Origin: Anseranas semipalmata
Lineage: Eukaryota > Chordata > Aves > Anseriformes > Anseranatidae
Assembly (NCBI GenBank): GCA_013399115.1
Contig: VXAA01006433.1
Span: 2,018,002 to 2,082,001, forward strand
Length of the DNA: 64,000 bases
Direction of reading: 5' to 3'
How positions within the stretch are numbered: the first letter of the stretch is position 1; each line of letters begins with the position of its first letter. The notes below the pieces were generated by a model that was not told the DNA's origin, did no database searches, and worked only from the letters and a program-made list of their open reading frames with translations. Made by a program: the position numbers and the translations under genes. Shown piece after piece: positions 25,633 to 39,460 of the stretch.

Positions 25633-28600
25633 CATTTTTCTGTAATTTTATGCAATGGTCTAAGTAGCTGGTGACATAGATGAATTAAGCAAATGTAAGG
25701 AGGATTTCTGAGTGAAATTGAGAAGAAGCTTGTGGTCAAAGACTAGACTATTGCAGCCAAACTCCAGTTTAGCCAAACAGAGGTTTTGTGGACTCCATAG
25801 AAAATTCGTGGTTACCAGGATGCCCCTATGAGGAATCCAGGAGCACTGTCTGAGCATGGGAGAGCTATATCATCTCACCCAGCCTCATGATCAGAAGCCA
25901 TTTATGAGAGTTTTTATGCCGGTAATTGTTTTATATATTGTTTAAACCTGATTTAAAATGCAAGTCCATTGCAAGAGGTTTTTTGATATTTATTGTTCTA
26001 ATTTAGTTGACAAATTGATGCTACTATAAAGCCAATGTTCTGTTAAATCTAGTTTGCTTGAAACAATACTTTACAGGTGAAACACTTGAATAATTGAAGT
26101 GTGCATGCCTGTTATGCTTTTTCAAGTGATTCACCTGCCTTTGAATGCATTCAGCAAGATTTACTTTAATACCAAACATCATATAGTAGAACATTTCCGA
26201 ACAATCTGCATATTTAAAATGCTGTAATTCTGTTTGGCAAGTCACCTAAATGAAGCACCAGCTAACAGAATTACAGTGCATGAGTTTTCAAAGCCTAATA
26301 TCTGAAGGGCGGTTTGTGGGGTGTTGGGGTGATAGCCCAGCTGTGGCTCAGTGTGTGGACATGCCTGGGGACACCAGCCAGGTTCAGAGCTGCAAGATAC
26401 TGAAATCTGATGTCTGAAAACATTTAGAAAATACACTTAAAAGTATGCTTAGAAGTATACTTAAAATCCTGATTTGACTTAGATGATGTAATGGGCTACT
26501 GTCTTCTCTAGAATATATTTTATTTTAAAATTAATTGCGCTATACACCCCAAATAGCTGTACTTGTGAAGATGTGAAGGAAACACTGTATAGAAAATGGA
26601 AGATTTAAGTCTAGCTATAGAATGAATATTGGTGACTTATATTGGCAGTGGTGATTTCTGGGCTCGGAAGAGCAAGAGTTCTTTTAAATCTGTATCTTAC
26701 AGTAACAATACCAGGTCAGATAGCATCAACCTCAACTAACATAGAAAAAAGAAAAAAAGCCACCACCCTTTTTGCCTTTCTTACAAGAAATAGTATTATT
26801 GCAAACTTGAAGTATGGAGAAAAGCCATTATTGCCTCCAAGGTTGTATGCCATCTTAATAAGACTTATCTTCGAGACAAGAAAAAATGTACTTTTCAAAT
26901 CCCACATGCATTACAAACCACCACTTACAAACCCTTTGTTTTAAAGTGCTGGCAATTTTACCTAGGGCAGACGTTTTACTGCATTTAAAAGGTCTCCACA
27001 GGATACTAGTAAATCTAAGGTGAACCATAAAAACCTACGGATACAATGAAATTTAAAGTTTTTGTTTTTCCAAGCTTTTGATATTTTTCTTTTATTTTCA
27101 GTACACAAATCTAACTTTCATCCTGCTAATCTAGCCTTAGTGAATACTAAAGATCAAATTTTAAGAAAGAAATGGATAGTAAAAAGAATATATTCAGGTT
27201 AGATTATTTATTTTTTCAAGAAACATCACTAGAAAACATAGCACTTTGACAATTAAAGCAATTAGACATTTGAAGTAAACTAACAACATAACTAGCAATC
27301 TATTTGGGTCATGAGCCAGAAAAGGCCATCTGGCATTCCCAGTGATAGCATGAGCAAGAGCTGCCACCTTTTATTGGATATTGATAAGGTCTGGTAACTG
27401 CTGGGTTGCTCCAACTGAATACAAAATTTCAGACATAGTGGGTAATGCTGCATCACAAGTGGTGATTAATGCAACAGAAGAATAACATTAGTGGGCACAT
27501 GGCCTTTCCAGTTAGAATCGATCTCCTTGGAAATTGAAATTCTGCAACCAAAGTACTTATTTGAGATAAAATTTTAAGGGTTTGTGTATGCAAAAACAGG
27601 TTCAATTCCTCAGATATATGTCTGGCTGTCAGGCCTGGCCTGCAGACTGTCCCTACACAGCAATGTGGCAATGGTCTTTTATCTTGAGCATCTCCAGGGG
27701 TTTCACTCAAGGTGAAATCCCACCGAAAACAGGCGTGAGCATGGGTATGCTTTCAGTGCACAAGTGACAAAGTAGTTTATAAGAGATACCCTACATTTTC
27801 AGCAACCTGGATTTTAAATAATACAAAGCTCGGGATTCTTGTGAGCATGCTGGCAGTTCAACATAGTGCCTGCAAAATGATGTTTCATAGATGGGTTCAT
27901 CTTTAACTCATCTTACAAACTCATGTTAGGATGATGCTTTTTGACTTTACAATAACTTTACATGGAATTAGCAAATGCATGGTATTAGCAAATAATACTG
28001 AGGCTTTTCCTTGTGAAGACAAAGCCCAACTCATGCATTATGATCCCACAATTAACATTACACTTGTCACTGTTATCTCCATTAGAAATACCCATATAAT
28101 TTTGCTAGGGTTGAGAGCTTTCGGTATAGTAACTGGGAGAGCTAAGTTTAATAACAGAGTTAAGAAAAAAGATGATAACACTAAGGTTTCCTCTTCATCC
28201 TTACCAGTCATTTTCCTGGCATGTATTTGAATGCCTCTCAGCCTTTTATACCTAGGAGCAGAGGTTATAATAATGGCTTTAAATGTGTAATCTTGTGCAA
28301 TAAAACCCCTACCATTAATGCAAGGTTAAGTATCTGATTTTTAAACCCGTCAAGGTCAGGAAAGTAAGAAGATAAAACTGCCAACGCAATTTAGCTGGGA
28401 AATTCAATGTATTAAACAGTTTACAACCCATACTGTAATGGAGGAACATCTGTCCCGACGGTATGAAAAACATGTTTATAATGACTTAACTGGTTCTCTG
28501 ACTGATCAGTCAGCAGAGAAATCAATACAAATCACAAGCAGAACCCAAAGAATTTGCAGCTCCTTGGGTCTAGACAACTGACGATTCTGCTCCCTCAAAA

Positions 28601-30631
28601 CTCCCCTTCCCAGAAGTAGGAGTTTATAAGACTCCACTGCAAATTGGAATATGTGGCCTGGCAATGGCTCCATAATTTAGACAGAGAAGAAAAAGACCTC
28701 TTTGATATTTTTCTTTTAGTCCTTAGGTTGTGGGTTTCTGGTGGGATTTCTTGTACCATTATACACAAAAGTCTGAAATAGCAGCTGGAGAATGCTTGCA
28801 CAATGTGGACCGGTCATTTTTAGAAGGTGACAATCTGTCTTACCCAATGTTTTTACAGAATCTATAAAAAGTGTAGGAAGAAAGTTTTCTGCTTTTCCCT
28901 GTTTCTTTGGACCTTTATAGAGTCCAATTAAATTCTTCAGTCTCAAAATAATCCCTGGCAATTTAGCCATATTTAGCCATGTTTTTTGAACTTGATCTTG
29001 GTAAGCAGCATGATTCCTGCCTGATACTCTCTATCTTCTCTGATGTGTTTTGTCTATAATTGGCTGTGAAACTTTCTCTCATACTTTGCAAAAATTTTGA
29101 TAGTTACTTTGTTTGCAGTGACTCCTGCTGGAGCAGTATTTAAAAACAGAACTAGGTGAAAATCTCTCAAAGGATTCAGTGTGGTGATTTTAGTTTGCTT
29201 TTAATTAAGCTTTCTTCTTCCTCCCTTGAAGCTTAGCCTCCTCTGAGGCTTGGCACATAGTGCAAAAATTCCTCACCAAAATTCACATCAGCCCAGTGAA
29301 AACTGCAGCAAGACCCAAATCACAGCCTGTCTTCCAGGAACTGAGACACTGGGGTCGCTCATCCATGATGGGTACAAATTGCTTGAAATGAGCCAGAACT
29401 GAGCATGAATTTGGCCTCAGTCAGACTCAAATTTTAGTTGCTAAGCTAATTTCCCCAACAAAAGCATGAGTAATGGTGTGCTAATTTGGTGTGTACCGAT
29501 CTGATGTGAGCTTTTGAGGAAGCTCACCCGAGACCTTAGTCCATCAGAGGAGAGAAGCTGCAATTATGCCAAAATGATTTTATGCCTCTTTGGTGATCTT
29601 TGCAATTGTTGCTTTTCCTTGTTTTTCCCTTCTTTCCTCCCCATCCTGACATCTCCAAAATCAACTGGTCCTTACCCATATCCTTCATTGGCCCCTTCCC
29701 TTCCCTTCCTTTCCCTCTTCTCTGGTGTTTTATGTCCACCTCCTTCGTCCTTATAGCTGAAAATGATGGGGAGATGGGCTGCAGCCGTAAGGAAGGACTG
29801 GGTGCTTCCTGCACACATCACATCCAGGCTAGAGCTTTTGTTTGCCAGTTACCTCATGGCAGCTCACATATTGGTAGACTATAATTTGGACAATCTCAAA
29901 AAGTTTATTCCAGGCTACAGATGTTAGTTGTTTTGCTGGAAGATTATCAAAAATTGCAAGGGAAGAAGACTGTTGCCAAGCTGAATTATCATGTGCCAAG
30001 GATGAATTTTCACTCATAGCAAAACTCAAAATCAAACAAATCCAGGATTCTGCTTTGTGTGTGGTCTAAAGGCAAAGGGATTCATAGGTATTCAGTTCAT
30101 GAGACATGATGCCTCACTGAAACACGGATGATTTAAATACTGTGCTGGTAAGGAATGCATAAGAAAGTAGAGAAACACAGGGAGGCAGATGCGTTCGTAC
30201 TGTCTTGGTTCACTGCTAATCCTTACGTGTGCGTGATGCTTCTGGAGGTACTGTTGCAGTGGATAATTGTGAGACCTGCCTAGAGGACTAGTGGACCAAA
30301 AGGGATTCATTCTCCATTAATCCTTTTCACAAGGTTATCCTTTTAAAGGAAAGATTTTCAAAGCGAGGAAAGCTCTTTATACATCTTAATAATGGAGGTT
30401 ATTGAAGTATAGAACATTTTAATGCCTTTGCTGAAGGTCTATTGCAAATTTGTGGCAGACTTAAAATTAACATTCACGTTTTCTCTCCTCCAATCCTAAA
30501 CTCAGCCTACACAGTCCTAACACAGTCTTTCTGAATGAGCTCTGTAGAAATGGGAGGCTGGCAGGGTTTTCCAAGATGACGTACTGTTAAGTCATTCCTA
30601 TAATGTGTTCTGCTCCCTTCTATGGTATAAA

Positions 30632-30692
30632 TGGTTGGACGTGATGATTTTGAAGATCTTTTCCAACCTAACTGATTCTATGATTCTATGAA
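30632..30692 (+). mobile_element. CR1 LINE 3' tail fragment
   Basis: A short 3' end fragment: ggttggacgtgatgatttt, then ttccaacctaa and the terminal repeats gattctatgattctatga. It may extend a little further left in degraded form (from about 30600). It lies in otherwise unassigned DNA. Confidence 0.9.
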
Positions 30693-32501
30693 ATAAAACT
30701 TAGCCATGTATATTGGGAAATGGAGGAAGTCAGAATGGGTGCTAATCTTCAAAACAAAAAAAAAGAGAACAACTTATGTCAATAGACCAACGACCTTCTG
30801 TCCCTTGGTGCAAGCAAGATGCCAGCAGATTACTATTGCAGAAAAATCTCTTTATAGATAAGGCCAAGAAGAATGCATTACACTTAAAAGGGTATTTCAC
30901 AGGAGGTAGCTTCCTTCAGCTGAGCCTTGAGCTTGATCTCTCAACAGTAAATAAATATTTAGTTACACATAGTATTACTTAGCTTGTTACATATGAATAC
31001 TGAAATGATGTTATTGGTAAAGTTAGTGAAGGCTCTAAGGAAAAAATTAATATAATAGCCAGAATGATATGATAGCTTGTGGAAATTCCATTTATAATCT
31101 CGAGGGGCTTGTTCATAATTGTTACTGCTTTCCTCAAAACAATTGGAGAATGTGCCATAACTTACTTTTTTTTTTTTTAAATGCAGTAGCTCTAATATAT
31201 TTTCATAGTCAGTTTATCTTTGTAAAAGCCTTAGATTTCATAATCTAGGAAAACAAGTTAAGTTTATTTCCATTTGTTTATTTATGTATTGGAGGTCACA
31301 ACACATTAAAAACAAAAAGAGACAGGGATAAATATGCGTGTGCCTTACAGCTGGGTGTGTATTAGTTATGGTGATAGTAGCAGATTTCATAAGGCCTTTA
31401 ACACGTTTGCCTGAATTGTTTGTCACAGGCCTGTACCTGTGTTTAGTGTGTATTTGTTCTGTATGATAAATACATAGCTTCAGAGATGAGTGATATATGT
31501 TTAAGTCCTATATGATAATAGACAGAGAGTTTCAGAAAGGGAAAGATTGAACATTATGCATTTTATTGGAGCTTTGTGAAATTGCAGACTTCAATTTGCT
31601 ACAAACCGGTGGAGCTAAACCAATGTTCACAAAGATGGGAAATTTTAGAGAAATAAACCTACGGCTTTTTTTCTCCTGCCTCTTGCTGTCTTAGAGGTGA
31701 AAACTCTATAAAACTTTGTGATAACAGTAAGGTTTATTGCACAGACTTTGCAATATTTCAGACTATTCCTGCATTATACTGTTTTATTTTAGCGTTAATG
31801 CTAGATGCCAACTTACAGGTGAAGAAGTTCTGACGGGGCAGTGAATTTTACACCTCAGTGATGTCTTCTTTTTCTGCTAATAGGCAGTATTAAACATAAA
31901 ACCATACTAAGCTAAAATGTAGTCAAGGTTTGTTAGTAAGTTCTTCCTTCAGCTCAGGTAGAAAGCAAGTGCGGTAACCACTGTATCCAGTTGGAAAAAA
32001 TGTATTGTCTCCTTCTCTACCTTAAGTAGAATTTAGAATGCCATAAATGTCTTTCATTCATTTGAAACACAATAAAATTCTGAGAAATATTATGTCCAAA
32101 AATAAATAAAAATATTTTTTGGTTGGCTACCACCTGGAATATCAAATATTTACTCAGTCCTTCTTAACATTAAATACTTGCTTTTAAAGATGAAAGGAAT
32201 TGTTTGTTACAGCTCAACTTTGCATTTATTAAGATAAAAACCGTAAAATAGATTGTACAACCTAGATTAAACAATTTAGAAATAAAAGGAAGTATTTTAA
32301 TGTGAATATAATAAAAAAACCCTGTTCTTTAGTGTGACATGCATGTCATGCAAAATGAATACTGAGTTTTATTCTACCCTGTAACAGCATTTACCTTCAA
32401 TATAACCTTGTACTTTTAAAATAATATGGTTGTCCATCTACTAGAAAATAATCCGTTTTTAAGCAGCATAGCACTAGACATTAAATTCAATAAATTTTCT
32501 G

Positions 32502-32517
32502 TCTATCTATCTATCTA
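32502..32517. repeat. (TCTA)4 short tandem repeat
   Basis: Four perfect tcta units. A small microsatellite seed. Confidence 0.9.
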
Positions 32518-35068
32518 CAACTGTTTCTTTCAGATAATGTAATACATGAAGTTCAGTTAATGAAAATGATAAAAATGGTAAAATGCCACCTTGCTTTTAA
32601 AGCTTTTAAAGTGTTTCTTTGCCACCAGGAATTCATTATTTTGCCTGTAAAATTGACTTTTTTTTTTTTAAAGGAAAAAAATCTATCAAGTATCTTAGTT
32701 AATTGGAGAACTGTACTTGTGATATAATGTGATAGAAAGTAGTCAAGACAGCGGCAGGTCTCCAGGGGACGTTAAAAGGTAACAAGCCCTGCTTGTGTGG
32801 AGCCGACAGCTACACTTAAAATTCAAAAGATTAGTAGGTAATACTGTATTACTCTGTTCTGATTATCATAGCTCTACACTTTATTTATATATTTTTAAAA
32901 GAAAGCTGCAGGCACTGATTTTGTAGTAATTCTCACCTCTTCCTTATTTGTTTATCTACATCTTTCTCTCCCTCTCATCCCCTGGTATCTCCAGTGTAGG
33001 TTATTTGCACAATCTTTTCTCATCTTGCAGGCAGAGTTAGTACCTTTGGTTTTAGCTCTCAGACTTGAATCAGGGAAGGCACCTGTGTGAAGAACTGGAA
33101 ATGTGCTCTGAACCTAGAAAGTAAGAAATGGCCACTTTTTGGCAGAGTATGTGCTGTCTGGCTCTTCCTGTATTCATACAGTGCGCCAGCCGAAGCAGAG
33201 GTCCTATGGAAAAGTGTGCTTTTGTAATTAATGTTCATATCACTCTATATATGTGGGAAAGAGGTTTAAAGGATGAATATCAGCCTGGCATTATCTGACA
33301 CTGACAGCCTGACATTAGGAACTTTTAAAAGATAAATGGCCCATTTTTAGGAGAAAAATAAACTGTAAGCATTGTCTCAGTAGATGTTACTGTTGCACTT
33401 GCAATCCCGATTCTCCAGTTTGCATTGCAGAAGCAAGTACATTATCTGGCGAACACCAGTGTCGGTGCCCTCAGGGCCGCAGGAAGGGCTCCCGGTACCT
33501 GCCGCCCGCATGGCTCTTCCCTGGCCCGCAGCAAGGCTTTGTGGCAGTGGCTCTGACCAGCCTGGGCAAAATGATTCATTTATTCTGCCCCATTATTCCT
33601 GCTCTAAAGAGGGGCCAGAGAAGTGCTCTCCCATACAGTGATGACTCCAGGAACTGGGTTTGTATGAATGGGACAATCCATTTCTAAAAGCACAGTCTTT
33701 CCCAATAACCCACTTCCCAACCCTCAGCACTCACAGTTTGTCCTTCCAGCTCCCACGACTGTTTTCCAGAAGCTTGGGGGCCATATTTTGGCAATCTGGA
33801 GACCAACCTAATGGCATTTCTGCTCTGATTCCCATGCTGTGAGGCTCTCCTCCATCTGCTCCCCACACGTGCATCAGGAATTTCCAATTAGACTTCCAAT
33901 AGAATCATGTTAGCACAAACCAGAGTTTCCATGGAAAAAATGTCCTACAACCCAACGAAGTTGAGCTGCATTGACTTAATGAACCTGCATTGTTAAATGC
34001 TCCCTGCTCATTTTTGTTCCCTGTGTATGTCCTCTGCTGTACTGAAACACCAGCAAAACAGACTTCTCTGCTCTAAATGAGGCTTGACAGTTTTAAAAGT
34101 GCCAATGTCGGGTAGGATAGCAAAAAATTCCCCATGCAGCTCATCAACAGCTGGGTTTTGTGTGAACATTTCTGTCTGTGGCACTCAGTACCCATGAAAA
34201 TGAGACTATTCAGTCTCCTCATAAATATCCAATGAGGTATAATGTCATCAGTCTTCCTTGAAATAAAATATTAAACACTGTAAATGGTATTTGACCTCTA
34301 TTACAGTGTATAGAGGATTAAAAATGCTCCAATTTCAAGCGGTGTGCTGTTACACGTGCCCCAAACCCGCGTTGCATGTTTACCAGAGGTAACGGTTGAG
34401 TGGAAGGAGGGCAGCCCAAGTGAGTGCTGCCCTTCGTCCAACACCTACAATCAATGTTGTGAGCACAGTGCTTTTCTGTGCTTTCACCTGTGTTTTAGAC
34501 ATTATGGTGGAAATACGGAAAATTTGCCACTGCGACATCTCCAAGCATTGTCAACAATATGGTATCAAGCCATTCCAGCAGCTTCGCTTTCAGTTTTTCA
34601 GAGATAATATTTTAAAAATCTGTACTTACAATTTTCTTCTGAGCACTGATAGCATATGTTTCAAAACAAGCATGAATTCACCATGGAAAGCTGCCATATT
34701 TTTCTTTAACAGCCAATAAATAATGTTTTGTGTGGCTGAATGAGTGAAGCTGAACTGATGTCTTAAGTTATTTGAGAACCCAGCATTATTATAGACTAAT
34801 GTGTCTATTTTCCTTGCTATCATGGTATCCATCATACTTCCATTTTGTAATCAAAGATAAGGAACAATGAATATCATCTAGCTCTAAGACTTTGTTCTGC
34901 AACTGGATCTGCTTGAAGAAAGGAAGGAAAAAAGGAGGAGCTGGTGGATTATAGAGGATTTTGCCTATATACATCTCTATGTCTCTCTCTGTTTCTACAT
35001 GTGTATAACTTAGGTTCTAACAAGGAAATTAGTAATAGAAAACATGAATTTATTAAGAAAAATAATAT

Positions 35069-35093
35069 CCCCCCCCCCCCCTTTTTTTTTTTT
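35069..35093. repeat. Adjacent C13 and T12 homopolymers
   Basis: Thirteen C followed immediately by twelve T, so A12G13 on the minus strand. This is a polypurine/polypyrimidine run prone to slippage and sequencing error. Open frames crossing it (34944-35237 and 34949-35248) are unreliable. Confidence 0.95.
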
Positions 35094-35768
35094 ATGGAAA
35101 GCAGTGTACATCTTAACTTCATTGACTTTTGCAATTGGTTCAGAACTTTTTTCATCAGTAAGCTGAGGAAGCATGATCCAGATGCATTTGCTGTGGGGAG
35201 AGGAGGGAGCAAATCTGAAGAGTTAGTCAAGGCTTGAAGTATGAACAAGGATACATGTAGCTAGTGGTGCTTCATTGGCTCTGCCCTGTGTTTGGGGACA
35301 GTCTGTTTTTGTTAGTGACTGGGAATTTCCTTTCTCTCAGTGGTAAATTTGTAAAATAAGCATATGGAGTGACATGAAATTAATTTTTGGAAAATCTAAA
35401 TGCCAAGCTTGACCTGATTGTGTCTATTAGAGTTATACATTATTTTACCTATACACTGGTAATTAAAAAGTAAGTGCATTGTGCCCAATAAATGTCCAAT
35501 TGGATTTGTATTCTCCTATAGTTACTTCTATCAAAGAGAAGTAAACAATCATTTTATATTTTTTAATGGAAGCATGTTATTTAATAATGCTTTAGCTTCT
35601 GTCTTAGATATCTCTTGTAATTTTGTTAAGATAAAGTAATCTCTACTTAGTTTGTATGGCATATTCAATAATGACACATGCTTTTCAATAAAATATGCTG
35701 AGTGCTGGCCTCAAATCCTCAATCTAATACCTACTAGACATCTTTTGAATTTGCAAATAATTTCAGTG

Positions 35769-35791
35769 TTTTTTTTTTTTTTTTTTTTTTT
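35769..35791. repeat. Poly-T tract (T23)
   Basis: An uninterrupted run of 23 T followed by attctcagg. No neighbouring element was recognised. Confidence 0.95.
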
Positions 35792-37278
35792 ATTCTCAGG
35801 ACTGGTAAATTCACAGACTGGAACTCTGTTACAAGCTCTTCTATTCTTCAAACTTCATTTCTCTTGCTTTGTATAAAAATATTACCTGTTGAAATTAAAG
35901 AAATTCTCTCTTTCATGAGGGTTTGCTTGTTTGTTAGGTCACTTAAATCCGAGTTGTTGTATACTGAACAGTTCCTGTTCCCCGAGTGCTTCCTCTCTGT
36001 CGAGCTCAAGGAGGAAATGCATATGGTTTTTAGGTAGGCAAGCTGACGCACATCGAATGTTTTCTTGACATGATGCACCTTGGCTACATGACACAAGGGC
36101 AAGAACATCTGCGACTGAAGCTTCAGCACAGATAAAGTGGTTTTGAAAAGCATGTGAAGGGGCTACAGGGAGCTGAGGGAAGCTAGGAGCTGGGAGGACT
36201 TTTGGCCTGGCTTCAGTAGGGCAGGCTAAGCTTTGTACTGCTCACTGCAGCGGCTGAATCAGAGGGGATTCTCCCCTCCTTCAGGCACCTTCCTTTGTGT
36301 GTGTGAGGGCTGTGAGGGTCTTTGATCTTGAGAAAGCTTGAGCTCAAAATTAGCCAGAAAACTTTCTGAACACCTGCTTAATTTGTTTTGCTGTTGTTTT
36401 AAGTTTTTTTTTTTTTCTCCAACTTTGTGTTAATAATTTTGTACAAGCTTTGCTCAGATAGGAGCTAATTTAGCAGTGCACTAAGAATCTGTGAGCACAT
36501 CTAACTCGCATAAAATTGACTGTATTGCAGGTGCTTGCTCTTAACTAGGAAAATTTAAAGCTACTGACTCCAAATCCAAGCATGAAATGATCCAAAGTGG
36601 AACTCTGTATTTCATGTGGCCTTTTCTCCTCCATTTAAATTTAGCCCTCAAGTGTACAGATGCATCTTGCTGTGCCCTTGTGCCCAAGGACAGAGCTCAG
36701 CCTACAGCACCTAGGCAAAGCCCTCTCCTGCATGCTTAGGCAGTAACAGATTGCAGTACTGCTGTCGTCAGTGCAGTGTTAAATTGCAGATTATGATTTC
36801 TTTTCACAGATACAAAGCACCACACAAACATTAGGATGGGTTTGTAGCTCCAGGTTGCTGGTATGAAACTTTTCCCTTTACGCACAGGGACAGTTTCTCT
36901 CATCTATAGGATATTTGTTAGTTCTCAGATTGCTCATTAACTGTGCTGAGTGAACAAGTGCATTTAGGTTCATACTATAAGTAAAGTATTAACTTGGATT
37001 TAACTTAGCTCAGATTTTGCTTTCTGAAGTTTGTTTCAGCTGAACTGTGGGCTAAATAGTAGCAGCATGACCTTAGAAATACTCGCCTTGAAGTTTGTTT
37101 TGTTTGAGTTTTTAGCCTGCCCTTACTGTGCCCTATGACTAACACAGTCATGTAGCCTTTGGAAGAGCTACGATTTTGGGGTGATTTTCAATGTTACTTA
37201 CTTTATATAATAGGGTCCTTTATTAAATTATAGCAAGATCACACTAAAGTCAGTGCCTTTATCAAGGAAAGAAGGCTT

Positions 37279-37350
37279 TATTGTAAGAGCATTGGTCTGG
37301 GACTTCAGAGGTTCATATTCAGCTCCTGGCCCTAACGCTGTGTCAGAAGA
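37279..37350 (+). mobile_element. MIR-like tRNA-derived SINE fossil, 5' head
   Basis: The stretch gtaagagcattggtctggga followed by cttcagaggttcatattcag resembles the tRNA-related head of MIR-type SINEs. The B-box-like part is ggttcatattc. The rest of the element is not convincing. It falls within the longest open frame of the window (37253-37753, plus strand), which supports treating that frame as chance. Confidence 0.5.
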
Positions 37351-37667
37351 GCTTTGGTCTGGTTTGGTAGGACTGGCTGCTAGGAAAGCCTCAGCCTCCA
37401 GAAAACTGTGTAACGGCAGCCATTGGTGCCTCTTCTGTCCACTTGACCTCACTGGGACCTGCTCCTTTGCCTCCTGCCCACCCAGGCTGGGGAGGCCTCC
37501 CCTGCCTCTGCCTTGGTCTCCTGGAGGATTGCAATTGAATCATGGTCACCAGCAGGGAAGAGATGGTTGGCTTTGGCAGAAGCGTCAAACCTGTGGAAGG
37601 TCCCTTGCCTTGCTGCATGTGATTTCTTCATTTCATAGTTTCATTTGTCCTGCTCTTGTATACAGAT

Positions 37668-37735
37668 TGCAAGAAATTGTATGCTCAGGACTAGGTCTTC
37701 GAAAACTTGGGTTCAAGTCCTTGCTCAAATCCCAT
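37668..37735 (+). mobile_element. MIR-like tRNA-derived SINE fossil, 5' head
   Basis: Here gctcaggactaggtcttcga is followed by aaacttgggttcaagtcctt, a better-preserved B-box (gggttcaagtcct) in the same orientation as the copy about 390 bp to the left. No core or tail is recognisable. The two could be independent insertions or a broken duplicate. Confidence 0.5.
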
Positions 37736-38510
37736 ACCTTTCTGTTGTGGTGACACCTGTCAGAGCTCAGCAGAAAATCCATTTTCCTTATTACAGTACA
37801 TTCTGCTTTGTGAATATTTCCAGGAATATTTGAGGTGGAAGAACAAATTTAACATTCCCTTGATGCTCTTTTCAGTACTAGTTGATTTTTGTGTTGAAGC
37901 CTTAGTTAATACAAGTGCAGTTTTCTTCTAATTAACCTGAAAAATTTCGTAAAGCAAATACATGAACAGCAGATTCATGCACTTTCTGCAAAACCATGTG
38001 TTTAGCATCTGCAGATCAATTATATCAAGTTAACGCATTGGATTTGAGTTTGATTCTCTCAATTATTTAAAAACACAAGTACCACAATTATACAGATTTA
38101 TAATCATTCCCAGTGATAGATTCCCTCAGCTTAAGATCAGCATATATGCAGTCCCTTTGTGATCAATGTTTTAGCCTTTTAAAGAGATTCCCATTCACAC
38201 ATACACATTTTTCCTCTTTAGACTGTAATCCACTTTATAGGTCTATAATTATTTCCAATTATCTTATGTAAACCTTCTTTATCTTTCTTTTTTAATCCGA
38301 GCAGTCTCTAGTGTAATAGCTACTAATTTAGATCCTACCTGTCCCCCGCCCCCAGCTGTTTTCTGCTGCAGCTGTAACCTTGCTCAGGTTCTTCTGACTC
38401 AAAAATTTAGTCCTTGTTGGTTTTTTTTTTTTTTTTACTTTGAGACTGAACCTGTCTTTCTTTTGTTTGTTTTTGGATTCATTCCCCTCCTCCAATTCTT
38501 CTTCTTCTCT

Positions 38511-38538
38511 CTTATTTATTTATTTACTTATTTATTTT
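38511..38538. repeat. (TTTA)n short tandem repeat
   Basis: About seven TTTA-like units with one interruption (tttactta), in a T-rich block about 225 bp left of the CR1 at 38764. Confidence 0.9.
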
Positions 38539-38763
38539 AAAGAAAGGAAAGTCGTTGTTATGGGCTTACCTTGTAGTATTTATATATTATTAAGTCAGTA
38601 TTAATCTCTGTGCTGTTACTTTGTTCAGGTGCCACCCCATTTACCACATTGTTTTATTCTACGATAGCCTGAAACTTGCATAATTTCAATACCTGATGGC
38701 TTTCCAGCTTGATCTTCCTAGCTATGGCCTTTACAAGAATGCTATTTTACTCACTGCTAATGT

Positions 38764-39460
38764 CATGGAATCATAGAATCACAGAATCATTTGGGTTGGA
38801 AGGGACTTTAAAGCCCGTCTGGTTCCAATGCCCCTGTCATGGGCAGGGACACCTCCCACTACATCAGGCTGCCCAAAGCCCCATCCAGCCTGGCCTTAAA
38901 CACTTTCAGGGATGGGGCATCCACAGCTTCTCTGGGCAACCTGTTTCAGTGCCTCACTACCCTCATAGTAAAGAATTTCTTCCTTTATCTCATCTAAATC
39001 TACCCTCTTTTAGTTTAAAACCATTACTCCTTGTCCTATCCCTACACTCCCTGGTAAAGAGTCTCTCCTCATCTTTTTTGTAGTCCCCCTTTATGTATTG
39101 GAAGACCACTACAAGGTCTCCCTGGAGCCTTCTTTTGTAAAGGCTAAATGACCCCAATTCTCTCAGTCTCTCTTAGAAGCAGAGGTGCTCCAGCCCTCTG
39201 ATCATCTTCGTGGTCCTCCTCTGGGCCTGCTCTACAGGCCCCTGTCTTTTTTGTGCTGGCGGTCCCAGAGCTGAATACAGTGAGGTCTCAAAAAAGCAGA
39301 GTAGGGGGACAATCACCTCCCTCGACCTGCTGGCCACACTTCTTTTGATGCAGCCCAGGGTACAGTTGGCTCATGTCAAGCTTTTCATCCACCAGTTCCC
39401 CCAAGTCCTTCTCTGCAGGGCTGCTCTCAATCCATTTGTCACCCAGTCTGTACTGATGTC
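38764..39460 (-). mobile_element. CR1 LINE, 5'-truncated, 3' end at left
   Basis: The left edge carries atcatagaatcacagaatca, the reverse complement of the tandem ATTCTGTG/ATTCTATG tail that ends avian CR1. It is followed, in reverse orientation, by the usual CR1 3' region: ggttggaagggacttta, then ggcagggacacctcccac, gcctggccttaaacactt, ttaaaaccattactccttgt and ctcctctgggcctgctctac. About 700 bp are present and the element is 5'-truncated near 39460, within what should be the region before the UTR. Divergence appears moderate, so it is a comparatively young copy for this window. The open frames at 38709-39083 and 39210-39497 on the plus strand are antisense to it and not genes. Confidence 0.95.

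Larger units (their letters stand above)
25633..38763. other. Intergenic DNA without recognisable genes
   Basis: Mostly AT-rich single-copy-looking sequence with the small CR1 tail at 30632 and two MIR-like heads at 37.3 and 37.7 kb. The 166-codon frame at 37253-37753, the longest in the window, runs over both SINE relics and a GC-rich patch and has no domain. The 107-codon frame at 34396-34719 is also unsupported. Confidence 0.55.

Noticed and set aside
34396..34719. 107-codon plus-strand frame with overlapping frame at 34344-34607
   Set aside because: No recognisable motif; two overlapping frames of similar length suggest chance openness.
37253..37753. 166-codon plus-strand open frame, the longest in the window
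   Set aside because: It overlaps two SINE-like relics and a GC-rich patch, has an opposing frame of comparable openness, no domain and no splice or promoter context.
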